Source: Iodidimonas nitroreducens (GTDB taxonomy: Bacteria; Pseudomonadota; Alphaproteobacteria; Sphingomonadales; Rhodothalassiaceae). From it: a DNA stretch of 47,121 bases. The DNA lies in contig BAYV01000021.1 in the NCBI GenBank assembly GCA_000710935.1, positions 1 to 47,121 of the forward strand, in the 5' to 3' direction. A program made the translations under genes and the position numbers. Position 1 is the first letter of the stretch; every line of letters begins with the position of its first letter. A model generated the notes under the pieces. It ran no database searches and was not told the DNA's origin. It was given only the letters and a program-made list of their open reading frames with translations. Positions 36,020-43,574 of the stretch are shown here, in pieces.

Positions 36020-36080
36020 GCGCTTTCTTGTTCATCTCGGCACTGATCGGTCAGGCGGATTGCGGCTTAAATGCCATAAA

Positions 36081-36119
36081 TATACAGTATTTTTTATGAT
36101 CCGTATCAACTCTTGATAC
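36081..36119 (-). promoter_or_regulatory. Histidine kinase promoter with overlapping palindrome
   Basis: On the minus strand TTGATA (36109-36104) and TGTATA (36086-36081) are 17 nt apart, a good sigma-70 promoter 62 nt before the kinase start. The perfect palindrome GTATCAA-CTC-TTGATAC (36103-36119) covers the -35 box and could be an operator. The remaining 36120-36274 stretch shows no ORF. Confidence 0.55.
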
Positions 36120-36274
36120 AAGAATAAAAATAACGGGTAACTATCTCAGGTTTAGCCGCCTGCCCCCCCAAGGCCGATTAAGCTTTGCGCAAGGAAGCGC
36201 TGCTAGAATTTTGTGGCCTGCGATGAAACATGATGAAAAAATGAGTCTGTCCTTACAGCTAAGCTTGCCCTATT

Positions 36275-36287
36275 ATTGCACTGCAAT
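36275..36287 (+). promoter_or_regulatory. Candidate PhaR-type operator upstream of phaZ
   Basis: The perfect palindrome ATTGCA-C-TGCAAT lies 56 nt before phaZ. It has the TTGC-N3-GCAA core, close to the CTGC-N3-GCAG type sites described for the PHA regulator PhaR in alphaproteobacteria (from memory). The placement ahead of a PHA gene supports the reading. Confidence 0.5.
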
Positions 36288-36343
36288 AGATTCTGCCCCT
36301 AAGATTGAGGGTCGATTAACGCTTTTACAGATTGGTTTGCGGA

Positions 36344-37570
36344 ATGCTTTATTCATTATACGAACTTCAGCACACGGCCGTGGCTCCCGCGCGTTATCTG
36401 GCGGATCAAGGGCAAATCCTTTTTCGTAACCCATTAAATCCCATGAGCTTTACCCCCATGGGCCGGATGACATCGGCGGCTCTTGATCTGTTTGAACACA
36501 GCACAAGGCGCTATGGAAAGCCGCGTTTCGATCTGGATTGGACCCATATCGATGGCCGCGATGTGCGGGTGACCGAAGAGATCATGTATCGCAAGGGCTT
36601 TGGGCAAATTAAGCGTTTCGTGCGGGATATCAGGCGGCCAAATGATCCAAAGGTTTTGCTGGTGGCACCCATGTCAGGGCATTTTGCAACCCTTTTGCGC
36701 GGCACGGTCGAGGCACTTTTGCCCGATCATGATGTGTATATCACCGATTGGCGCGATGCCCGCGATATCCCTTTGTTCGAGGGGCGTTTTGATCTGTGTG
36801 ATTACATCGATTATGTGATCGGCTGGCTCGAAGATATCGGCCCCAAATGCCATGTGATTGCGGTGTGTCAGCCTGCGGTGCCGGTTTATGCCGCCGTGGC
36901 CCGGATGGAGGCTGAAAAAAACCGTGCTGCCCCGGCTTCGATCACCTTGATGGGGGGGCCGATTGATACCCGTGCCAATCCCACTGCGGTGAATGAATTG
37001 GCAACCACCCGGCCTTTGAGCTGGTTTGAACGCAATGTCATCACCCATGTGCCGCCACCCAATGCGGGCATGTGGCGCAAGGTTTATCCCGGATTTTTGC
37101 AATTGGCCGGGTTCATGAGCATGAATTTGGGCGATCATATGATGAAGCATCATGAATTCTTCAATCATCTGGTGGAAGGCGATGGCGAAAGCGCGGATGC
37201 GACCCGGTTTTTCTATGAGGAATATCGCTCGGTCATGGATATGACAGCAGAATTTTATCTGCAAACCATCGAAACCGTTTTCCAGACCCATGCCCTGCCG
37301 AAAGGCGAGATGATGCATCATGAGCACCGGGTCGATCCCAAGGCGATCACCCGCACCGCCATCCTGTGTGTGGAGGGCGAGCGCGATGATATTTCCGGCA
37401 TCGGCCAAACCAGATCGGCGCTCGATCTGGCCAGTAATCTCGATCCGGCCAAAAAGCGCTATTTCATGGCCCCCAAAGTTGGCCATTATGGCATTTTCAA
37501 TGGCCGCCGTTGGCGCGAGGTCATCGCGCCTGAAGTCAAGGCCTTCATTCGCCAGCATGATGGGAATTAG
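36344..37570 (+). CDS. phaZ: Intracellular polyhydroxyalkanoate depolymerase
   Basis: A 408-residue intracellular PHA depolymerase, which releases 3-hydroxyacyl units from carbon-storage granules. The opening MLYSLYELQHTAVAPARYLA is typical. The nucleophile elbow carries cysteine rather than serine (IAVCQPAVPVYA, C175), as in PhaZ of Cupriavidus and related proteins, and the catalytic histidine is in PKVGHYGIFNG. No signal peptide is present. The ATG at 36344 fits the family N-terminus. PHA synthase and phasin genes are not in the window. Confidence 0.95.
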   Translation: MLYSLYELQHTAVAPARYLADQGQILFRNPLNPMSFTPMGRMTSAALDLFEHSTRRYGKPRFDLDWTHIDGRDVRVTEEIMYRKGFGQIKRFVRDIRRPNDPKVLLVAPMSGHFATLLRGTVEALLPDHDVYITDWRDARDIPLFEGRFDLCDYIDYVIGWLEDIGPKCHVIAVCQPAVPVYAAVARMEAEKNRAAPASITLMGGPIDTRANPTAVNELATTRPLSWFERNVITHVPPPNAGMWRKVYPGFLQLAGFMSMNLGDHMMKHHEFFNHLVEGDGESADATRFFYEEYRSVMDMTAEFYLQTIETVFQTHALPKGEMMHHEHRVDPKAITRTAILCVEGERDDISGIGQTRSALDLASNLDPAKKRYFMAPKVGHYGIFNGRRWREVIAPEVKAFIRQHDGN

Positions 37571-37697
37571 GGTCCGGCCCACCCGGACGGTAAGGGCCTG
37601 ACTATTTGCTGCATTCGACCATCCCTTGATCTTGGCTTCATCTCGCCGCATTCTCGTGCTGTGATCTGATTTCTGATGCGCATAAGGGAGGCGATGA

Positions 37698-38549
37698 GTG
37701 CGGGCTTTTCTGATGATTTTGGGCGCCATTCTGATGGTGGCCGCCCCCTATGCCAAGGCTTCTGATCCGTTTGCGTCCTTGCCTGATCTGCTGAATGGTC
37801 ATTTGGCGCAAGGGGGCATGGTGATCGGCAAAACCACCCCCGGATCGGCGGTTTTCCTCAATGATCAGCTTGTAAGGGTGGCGGCTGATGGGCGCTTTGT
37901 CATCGGCTTTGGGCGCGATGCCCCGCTTTCGCACATCTTGCGGATAAAAAGCCCGGATGGCCGGGTGGCGCAGCATGATCTGACACTGGAAGATCGCGAT
38001 TTCAAGGTGGAACGGGTGGATGGCCTGCCGCCTGATACTGTAACCCCGCCCCCGGAATATTATGAGCGTCGCCGCCATGAAACCGGGCAGGTGCGCACGG
38101 CCCGGGCGGAAATGAGCGATCTGATGGCTTGGAGTGACGGCTTCATTCTGCCCGCCAAGGGAAGGATTTCAGGTGTTTATGGGTCGCAAAGAATCCTGAA
38201 CGGCGAGCCGCGCTCGCCCCATTATGGTTTGGATGTGGCGGCGGCACCGGGCACTGCGGTGGTGGCCCCGGCAGCCGGGATCGTGCGACTGGCCGCGCCC
38301 GATTTTTTGCTGGAAGGCGGTATTTTGATCATCGATCACGGTTTTGGGGTCAGTTCAACCCTGATGCATCTCAAATCTGTTGATGTGGCGGTGGGCGATC
38401 ATGTGGAACAGGGCGAGCCGGTCGCTACTTTAGGAGCCACCGGGCGGGCCAGCGGGCCGCATGTGGATTGGCGGATCAATTGGCTGGATACCCGCATTGA
38501 TCCCCAATTGGTGCTTCAGATGCCCCAACAAGAGGGCGCGGCCCCATGA
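37698..38549 (+). CDS. M23-family peptidoglycan endopeptidase-like protein
   Basis: A 283-residue exported protein with a signal peptide (cleavage near AKA-SDP, residue 21). A helical linker (residues 120-145) precedes the LytM domain. The first zinc motif H175-Y-G-L-D179 and H224 are present. The final motif, usually HxH, is H255-V-D257, so one zinc ligand is Asp. Such HxD variants occur in related proteobacterial M23 proteins (from memory), so it may still be active or act as an amidase activator. The start is GTG after GGGAGG. Its stop overlaps the next gene (ATGA). Confidence 0.88.
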   Translation: MRAFLMILGAILMVAAPYAKASDPFASLPDLLNGHLAQGGMVIGKTTPGSAVFLNDQLVRVAADGRFVIGFGRDAPLSHILRIKSPDGRVAQHDLTLEDRDFKVERVDGLPPDTVTPPPEYYERRRHETGQVRTARAEMSDLMAWSDGFILPAKGRISGVYGSQRILNGEPRSPHYGLDVAAAPGTAVVAPAAGIVRLAAPDFLLEGGILIIDHGFGVSSTLMHLKSVDVAVGDHVEQGEPVATLGATGRASGPHVDWRINWLDTRIDPQLVLQMPQQEGAAP

Positions 38550-39229
38550 GGGGTGCGGGGCTGAAGCTGCTCGCCTGTTTTGGGCTGATTGGTCTTTTGG
38601 CCCCCATGGCCAAAGCGCAGGATGTGAAAATGTCCATGGATGCGGCGGTGATGAGCGATCTGGTGGATCGCGGGCTTTCCTTATCCGATGAAGATCCATC
38701 GGCCAGCTTCGGGATTTTTGCCGATCTTGGCAGGCATCTTTATAGCGGGCTTACGGTGGCCAGCATTGATGATTTCATGGGCAATGATGCGCGCATCAGT
38801 GGGATCGTCGGGCTGAGCCTGCCGCTTGATGCTTATCAGCTTGATCTTTCGGTGCTGGCGGATGGATTTGTGGGCGGCGATGGCTTTGTCACCCCTGAGA
38901 TACGCGCGCGCCTTTCCCGCGATCTGGGGCTTTTTGTGGCGGCGGCGGGCGTTTCCTATGCCCCTGATGGCCGCTGGAGCTTACGCAATCAGGATGTTTT
39001 ATACAGCTATCTGGAAACCGAAGTGCCGATCCCCCGTTTGTCCTGGCTTACGGCAGTGGCGCATGTGGGGTATGAGCTATTTGATGGGGCGGCCAATAAA
39101 ACCGATTGGGGGATGGGCTTGGCGGCGGGCTATCAGGCTTTTGAATTCAGCCTGAATTATGAAGACAGCGATCGCAATGATCCGCGCGGCGATGCCCGGT
39201 TGGTGGCGGCCTTGCGCGTTTTCTTTTAG
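38546..39229 (+). CDS. TorF-family putative outer-membrane porin
   Basis: A 227-residue outer-membrane beta-barrel protein. It has a signal peptide (cleavage near KAQ-DVK), then VMSDLVDRGLSLSDEDPSAS, the typical start of the TorF/Gcw_chp family, followed by alternating strands and a C-terminal LRVFF ending in Phe. It overlaps the M23 gene by 4 nt, so the two envelope proteins are co-translated. The substrate or partner is unknown. Confidence 0.85.
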   Translation: MRGAGLKLLACFGLIGLLAPMAKAQDVKMSMDAAVMSDLVDRGLSLSDEDPSASFGIFADLGRHLYSGLTVASIDDFMGNDARISGIVGLSLPLDAYQLDLSVLADGFVGGDGFVTPEIRARLSRDLGLFVAAAGVSYAPDGRWSLRNQDVLYSYLETEVPIPRLSWLTAVAHVGYELFDGAANKTDWGMGLAAGYQAFEFSLNYEDSDRNDPRGDARLVAALRVFF

Positions 39230-39242
39230 AATATGCGGCTCA

Positions 39243-40073
39243 TCAATGGCCTTTGGTAAGGCCCGCAGCCTTGATCCCGGCTAAGGCCGGATCGATGCGT
39301 TGGCGGATGGCATCCAGCAAATGGGGGGTGGTGGCAATGATCGCAGATTGCCGGGCGCTGGGCTGATTATAATTGAGGGGCGCCCCTGTTTCATCGAGGC
39401 AAATGCCCCCGGCTTCGTGCAAAATCAGATCCGCCGCCGCCAGATCCCAATCGCATTTGGGGCGCAGGCTGATCATGGCTTCGGCCCGCCCTGCGCCAAT
39501 GGATGACAGCCGTAAAGCCAAAGCGGGCAAGGAGAGATAGCGCATCTGCGGCCATTGAAGGGGCCAGTGCCGAGCATCGTGCATCAGCTCTTTTTCGGCA
39601 AATATCTTGCAGCCCTCAAGGCTTTTGCGCTTGCTCACCTTCAGGCTTTTGCCATTCAGGCTGGCCCCGCAGCCTGTTTGGGCGAGATACATTTCATCAG
39701 AAGCAGGGCGATAAACGGCCCCCAGAACCGGTCGGCCATTTTGGACCAAAGCCACTGAAACTGCAAAGGATGGATCACCCCGCAAAAACGCGCGGGTGCC
39801 ATCGATGGGATCAACGACCCATGTCGCGGCTTTCGAGAGGCGTTCGGGATCATCCCTGCTTTCTTCCGATAGCCAGCCGGTTTCATGATCTATCTGCAGG
39901 CGTTCATGGAGCAGATCATTGACCGCGAGATCGGCTTCGCTCACCGGATCATTGGGATTTTTCTCCCAAGCTCTGACCGGAGTTCCGAAATAGCCAAGGG
40001 CCAGGGCTCCGGCGTCTCTGACGATCTGCTCCAATTCATCGAGTGTGTGGCTGAGAGGGGCGGGCTGGTTCAT
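39243..40073 (-). CDS. cysQ: 3'(2'),5'-bisphosphate nucleotidase / inositol monophosphatase family
   Basis: A 276-residue lithium-sensitive phosphatase-fold protein. Metal ligands are visible in WLSEESRDD, VVDPIDGTRAFLRG and CDWDLAAADLI, all intact. The best match is the CysQ group, which turns 3'-phosphoadenosine 5'-phosphate into AMP in sulfur assimilation. Inositol monophosphatase activity cannot be excluded. The start overlaps the pmbA stop by 4 nt (ATGA), so it is translated together with pmbA. Confidence 0.88.
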   Translation of the reverse strand: MNQPAPLSHTLDELEQIVRDAGALALGYFGTPVRAWEKNPNDPVSEADLAVNDLLHERLQIDHETGWLSEESRDDPERLSKAATWVVDPIDGTRAFLRGDPSFAVSVALVQNGRPVLGAVYRPASDEMYLAQTGCGASLNGKSLKVSKRKSLEGCKIFAEKELMHDARHWPLQWPQMRYLSLPALALRLSSIGAGRAEAMISLRPKCDWDLAAADLILHEAGGICLDETGAPLNYNQPSARQSAIIATTPHLLDAIRQRIDPALAGIKAAGLTKGH

Positions 40074-41440
40074 GTTCCGGCGACAGTCATCCTGTCGATC
40101 AAAAGGGTTGGGGCATTGGTGGAAAAGCGAAAGACCAGATCATTGGCCGGGGTGAGCGTGGCAAACATCTCCTTCAGATTGCCGGCAATGGTCATTTCGC
40201 TGACCGCATGGCTGATCTGGCCGTCTTCGATCAAAAAGCCAGCCGCCCCCCGGCTATAATCGCCGGTCACCGGGTTCACCCCCATGCCGATCAGTTCGGT
40301 CACATAAAAACCCCGGCTCACGGAGCCGATGAGATCGGCGGGCGTGGATGTCCCCGGCTCCATATATAAATTGCTTGTGGAGGGGCCGGGGGCCGATGAA
40401 ATCCCCCGCGTGGCGCTGGCGGTGGAGGCAAGATCAAGTTTGCGGGCGGTGGCGCAATCAAGCACCCAGCTTTGCAGGATGCCATCCTCGATCAGGGTGA
40501 GCGGTCTGGTTTCCAATCCTTCGCCATCAAAGGGCCGGGAGCCAAGGCCCCGTACCCGCCGGGGATCATCGAGGATGCGGATTCCCGGCGCAAACACCGA
40601 CTCGTGCATTTTTTTGAGCAAAAAGCTGGTGCCCCGGGCAATGGCTGCGCCATTCACCGCTTGGGCAAAATGGCCGAGCAGACTGTTTGAAACCCGGGGA
40701 TCGAAAATGACCGGCAGGCTGCCGGTGGGCAGGCGGCGCGCCCCCAGCCGGCGCACTGTGCGGTTGCCCGCTTCGCGCCCCACGCTTTCCGCCGTGGCCA
40801 GATCGGCAAAATGCCGGGCCGTGCTGAAATCATAATCGCGTTCCATGGCGGTGCCTTCGCCCGCCAGAACCGAGGCCGAAACGGAAAAGCTGGTGCCATC
40901 ATAGCCACCCAGAAAACCGCTGCTGGTGGCAAGATCAACCCGCATGCTGGATGCCCCGGCCCCCGCGCCCCCGCTATTGGTAACGCCGGGCACCGCGCGG
41001 GCGGCGTCTTCGGCTTCTTGCGCCAAAGCGGTGAGCGCCGCTTCGTCGATCTCATTGTGATCGTGAAGCTCAAGACCCTCGGCCGTTCTGACCCGGGCCA
41101 GCAAAGCCGGGTCCGCCAAGCCGATCCATGGGTCTTCGGGGGCCACCCGGGCCATGGCGATGGCGCGCTCCACCAAAGCCGCGCGGCCATCGGGATTGGG
41201 ATCAGAGGTGGAGACCGTGGCGCTGCGCTGGCCGATCATCACCCGCAGACCAAAAGCCGTGCTTTCGGATCGCTCGGCATCTTCCAGAATGCCCAGGCGA
41301 TAGCTGATCCCGATGCTGCGATCCGCTATGGCCAGGGCATCGGCGCTGTCGGCTCCGGCTTTTTTCGCGCGCTCGATCAGATCGGCAAGGATATCGGCGG
41401 CGCTGTCGCTTTGGGCTGGTCTGGTGTCGGATAGGGGCAT
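40070..41440 (-). CDS. pmbA: TldD/PmbA family metallopeptidase subunit
   Basis: A 456-residue PmbA (TldE) protein. PmbA and TldD form a protease that matures small peptides such as microcins and degrades unfolded protein. Features include SYRLGILEDAERSESTAFGLRV near residue 45, RRLPTGSLPVIFDPRVSNSLLGHF, and SNLYMEPGTSTPADLI. In the TldD-PmbA pair the metal-binding residues are on TldD, which is not in the window. The ATG at 41440 has GAGG upstream. An open frame continues to 41722, but it runs through a terminator-like hairpin and is not family-like. Confidence 0.92.
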   Translation of the reverse strand: MPLSDTRPAQSDSAADILADLIERAKKAGADSADALAIADRSIGISYRLGILEDAERSESTAFGLRVMIGQRSATVSTSDPNPDGRAALVERAIAMARVAPEDPWIGLADPALLARVRTAEGLELHDHNEIDEAALTALAQEAEDAARAVPGVTNSGGAGAGASSMRVDLATSSGFLGGYDGTSFSVSASVLAGEGTAMERDYDFSTARHFADLATAESVGREAGNRTVRRLGARRLPTGSLPVIFDPRVSNSLLGHFAQAVNGAAIARGTSFLLKKMHESVFAPGIRILDDPRRVRGLGSRPFDGEGLETRPLTLIEDGILQSWVLDCATARKLDLASTASATRGISSAPGPSTSNLYMEPGTSTPADLIGSVSRGFYVTELIGMGVNPVTGDYSRGAAGFLIEDGQISHAVSEMTIAGNLKEMFATLTPANDLVFRFSTNAPTLLIDRMTVAGT

Positions 41441-41554
41441 AGGGCCTCGCTGATTGTGCGTGAACATGCCTAGATATATGAGCCCATGGCCATCACAAGA
41501 CAAGACATGACTGGCCCCGGAGATGGGATCGCGATCATCCCAAAGGCGCGCATC

Positions 41555-41590
41555 AAAAGAAAGGCCCCCGCAGAGGGTGCTGCGGAGGCC
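41555..41590 (-). terminator. Intrinsic terminator ending the candidate small RNA
   Basis: On the minus strand GGCCTCCGCAG pairs with CTGCGGGGGCC (11 bp with one G-U pair, 6-nt loop), followed by TTTCTTTT. It is one of the strongest terminators in the window and lies 115 nt before the pmbA start. Confidence 0.8.
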
Positions 41591-41687
41591 TGACAGAAGA
41601 TCATGAAGCCCAAGGCAAGTGGGTCGGAACAGGGGGAACGTCGTGCGCTTCATGATCACAAGGCGCGAGTAAAAACCCGACCTTGCA
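41555..41687 (-). ncRNA. Candidate structured small RNA or attenuator leader of pmbA
   Basis: A transcript of about 130 nt is implied by the promoter at 41694-41722 and the terminator at 41555. Two long pairings are possible. GATCATGAAGC (41657-41647) pairs perfectly with GCTTCATGATC (41609-41599). GCAAGGTCGG (41686-41677) pairs with CCGACC plus TTGC (41627-41615, 3-nt bulge). The pairings interleave, so they form either a pseudoknot or two alternative folds. A C-rich stretch (CCCCC) sits in a loop. An open frame runs through it without a stop into pmbA but has no clear ribosome-binding site. I do not recognise the family. Confidence 0.5.
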
Positions 41688-41693
41688 CCAAAC

Positions 41694-41722
41694 ACTATAG
41701 TCAAAAAGTCATAATTTGTCAT
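41694..41722 (-). promoter_or_regulatory. Strong promoter of the candidate small RNA
   Basis: On the minus strand ATGACA (41722-41717) and TATAGT (41699-41694) are separated by exactly 17 nt. The predicted start is near 41687. Confidence 0.6.
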
Positions 41723-41941
41723 CCCAAACTATGATGATACGCTATCACTTCGTTGTGAAATATCATGTAATATTCGCGTAAAAATAAAAATGTCAGCCAG
41801 GTCGCCACTCGGGGGCTGTGCAAAGCCGGTTTTCTGTGGTTCTTTTTAAGATCAGGTTCGATTGTACCTATGATCGGACTTGGAAAGAAAAAAACATGGC
41901 CGACGAACAAGGCCGCATCGTGGGAATCTGGAGAGGGATAT

Positions 41942-43540
41942 ATGGCTGACAACAGCATCGGTTCCGCAGCCTCGGGAGGCAGGGGCGAATTATTCGGGCA
42001 TCCAAAAGGGTTATATGTTCTGTTCATGGCAGAGATGTGGGAGCGCTTTTCCTATTATGGGATGCGGGCGCTGCTGATTTTCTACCTGACCCAGCATTGG
42101 CTTTTTTCCGATGGCTCGGCCTCTTTGATTTATGGCACCTATACCTCGCTGGTTTATATCACGCCGGTGCTGGGCGGCTATCTGGCGGATAAATATCTGG
42201 GCCAGCGCAAAGCGGTTTTATTTGGCGCCATCATGCTCACCTGCGGCCATGGCCTGATGGCTTTTGAAGGTACGGGCGGGCAGGATGATCCCGCCCTCAA
42301 TATTTTCTGGCTGGCGCTTTCTTTCATCATCGTTGGTTCGGGCTTTTTGAAAGCCAATATTTCGGTGATCGTCGGTCAACTTTATTCCCTCACCGATGCG
42401 CGCCGCGATGGGGCCTATACGATCTTTTATATGGGGATCAATGTGGGGGCGGCCATCGGCACCATCGTTGCCGGATATCTGGGCCAAACCTATGGCTGGA
42501 AATATGGCTTTGGCGCTGCGGGCATCGGGATGCTGCTCGGTCTTCTGGTTTTTGTGTGGAAAACGTCTTTGCTGCTGGGCCGGGGTGAATCCCCCGATCC
42601 GGCGCGGCTGAAGCGCAAGATCGCCGGTTTGCTCAATCTGGAATGGACGCTTTATCTGCTGTCTTTGCTTTCGGTTGGCGGCATCTGGATGCTGGTTCAG
42701 ATGCAAGGGGCGGTGGGCAGCCTGCTTTTGGGCTCTGGCATCATTTTGCTGGGCTATGTGATTTATGAGGCGATGACCAAGCTCAGCCCCCATGAGCGCG
42801 ACCGGATTTTCGCTGTGGTCTTTCTGATCGCCTTGCAGCCGCTTTTCTGGGGTCTGTTCGAGCAGGCGGGGTCGTCGCTCAATCTGTTCACGGATCGTTA
42901 TGTGGATCGCATGGGCGTTCCGGCATCGGTGTTTCAATCGCTGAACCCGATTTATATCGTGTTGCTGGGGCCGGTTTTTGCGGGGCTATGGGTATTTTTG
43001 GCCAAGCGCGGGCTGGAACCGTCCACCCCGGCCAAATTCGGCCTTGGGATCGTGCAATTGGGGCTGGGGTTTCTGGTGCTGGTTGTGGGGGCCCATCTGG
43101 TGGGCGTCAATGCGGCGACCCCGGTCGTGTTTATTTTTCTGATTTATCTGCTGCACACCACGGGTGAGCTGTGCTTATCGCCGGTGGGGCTTTCGGCCAT
43201 GAACCGGCTGGCGCCCAAGCATATGGCCAGCCTGATCATGGGGGCGTGGTTTTTTGCCACCGCCGGGGGCAATTTCGTTGCCGGGTTGATCGCCAGCGCC
43301 ACGGGTAGTGGTGGCCATGCCGGGGGAACGGATATGGCCAAGGGATATGTTTTGGAAATCTACACCACCATCGGCTTTGTGGCTTTGGGTGTGGGGGTTC
43401 TGGTCATGATGATTGCGCCGCTGGTGAAACGGCTGATGCATCTCGATACCCTGAAAGACGATCAGGAACTGGCGGGCTATGAAGAGGTGGGCGAGGCGCA
43501 GACCGTGGGTATCCATCCAGAGCGGGAAACAAGATCATAA
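41942..43540 (+). CDS. POT/PTR-family proton-dependent peptide transporter
   Basis: A 532-residue major-facilitator protein of the proton-coupled oligopeptide transporter family. The ExxER motif is in EMWERFSYYGMRALL at the first helix. Further helices carry GGYLADKYLGQRKAV and INVGAAIGTIVAGYLG, and near the C-terminus HTTGELCLSPVGLSAMNRLAP. Twelve or more membrane segments are visible. The ATG at 41942 has GGAGAGG upstream. It imports di- or tripeptides. Two amidohydrolase genes follow on the same strand within 35 nt, suggesting uptake and breakdown of one substrate. Confidence 0.95.
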   Translation: MADNSIGSAASGGRGELFGHPKGLYVLFMAEMWERFSYYGMRALLIFYLTQHWLFSDGSASLIYGTYTSLVYITPVLGGYLADKYLGQRKAVLFGAIMLTCGHGLMAFEGTGGQDDPALNIFWLALSFIIVGSGFLKANISVIVGQLYSLTDARRDGAYTIFYMGINVGAAIGTIVAGYLGQTYGWKYGFGAAGIGMLLGLLVFVWKTSLLLGRGESPDPARLKRKIAGLLNLEWTLYLLSLLSVGGIWMLVQMQGAVGSLLLGSGIILLGYVIYEAMTKLSPHERDRIFAVVFLIALQPLFWGLFEQAGSSLNLFTDRYVDRMGVPASVFQSLNPIYIVLLGPVFAGLWVFLAKRGLEPSTPAKFGLGIVQLGLGFLVLVVGAHLVGVNAATPVVFIFLIYLLHTTGELCLSPVGLSAMNRLAPKHMASLIMGAWFFATAGGNFVAGLIASATGSGGHAGGTDMAKGYVLEIYTTIGFVALGVGVLVMMIAPLVKRLMHLDTLKDDQELAGYEEVGEAQTVGIHPERETRS

Positions 43541-43574
43541 AATCGGGGCTTCAATCGTCTTTTGAGGAGGCAAC

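Larger units (their letters stand above)
41441..41941. other. Divergent intergenic region between pmbA and the POT transporter gene
   Basis: This 501-nt region holds a candidate small RNA on the minus strand (separate entries) and the promoters of both flanking genes. Between 41740 and 41930 I see an AT-rich stretch with possible -10 boxes (TAATAT at about 41766) but no clear promoter for the transporter. No ORF with a ribosome-binding site was found. Confidence 0.45.

Noticed and set aside
37571-37600. GTCCGG/CCGGAC hairpin after phaZ as terminator
   Set aside because: The stem is short and no T-tract follows on the plus strand.
41441-41722. N-terminal extension of pmbA by about 94 codons
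   Set aside because: It runs through a strong terminator hairpin and a candidate RNA; the family N-terminus and a ribosome-binding site are at 41440.
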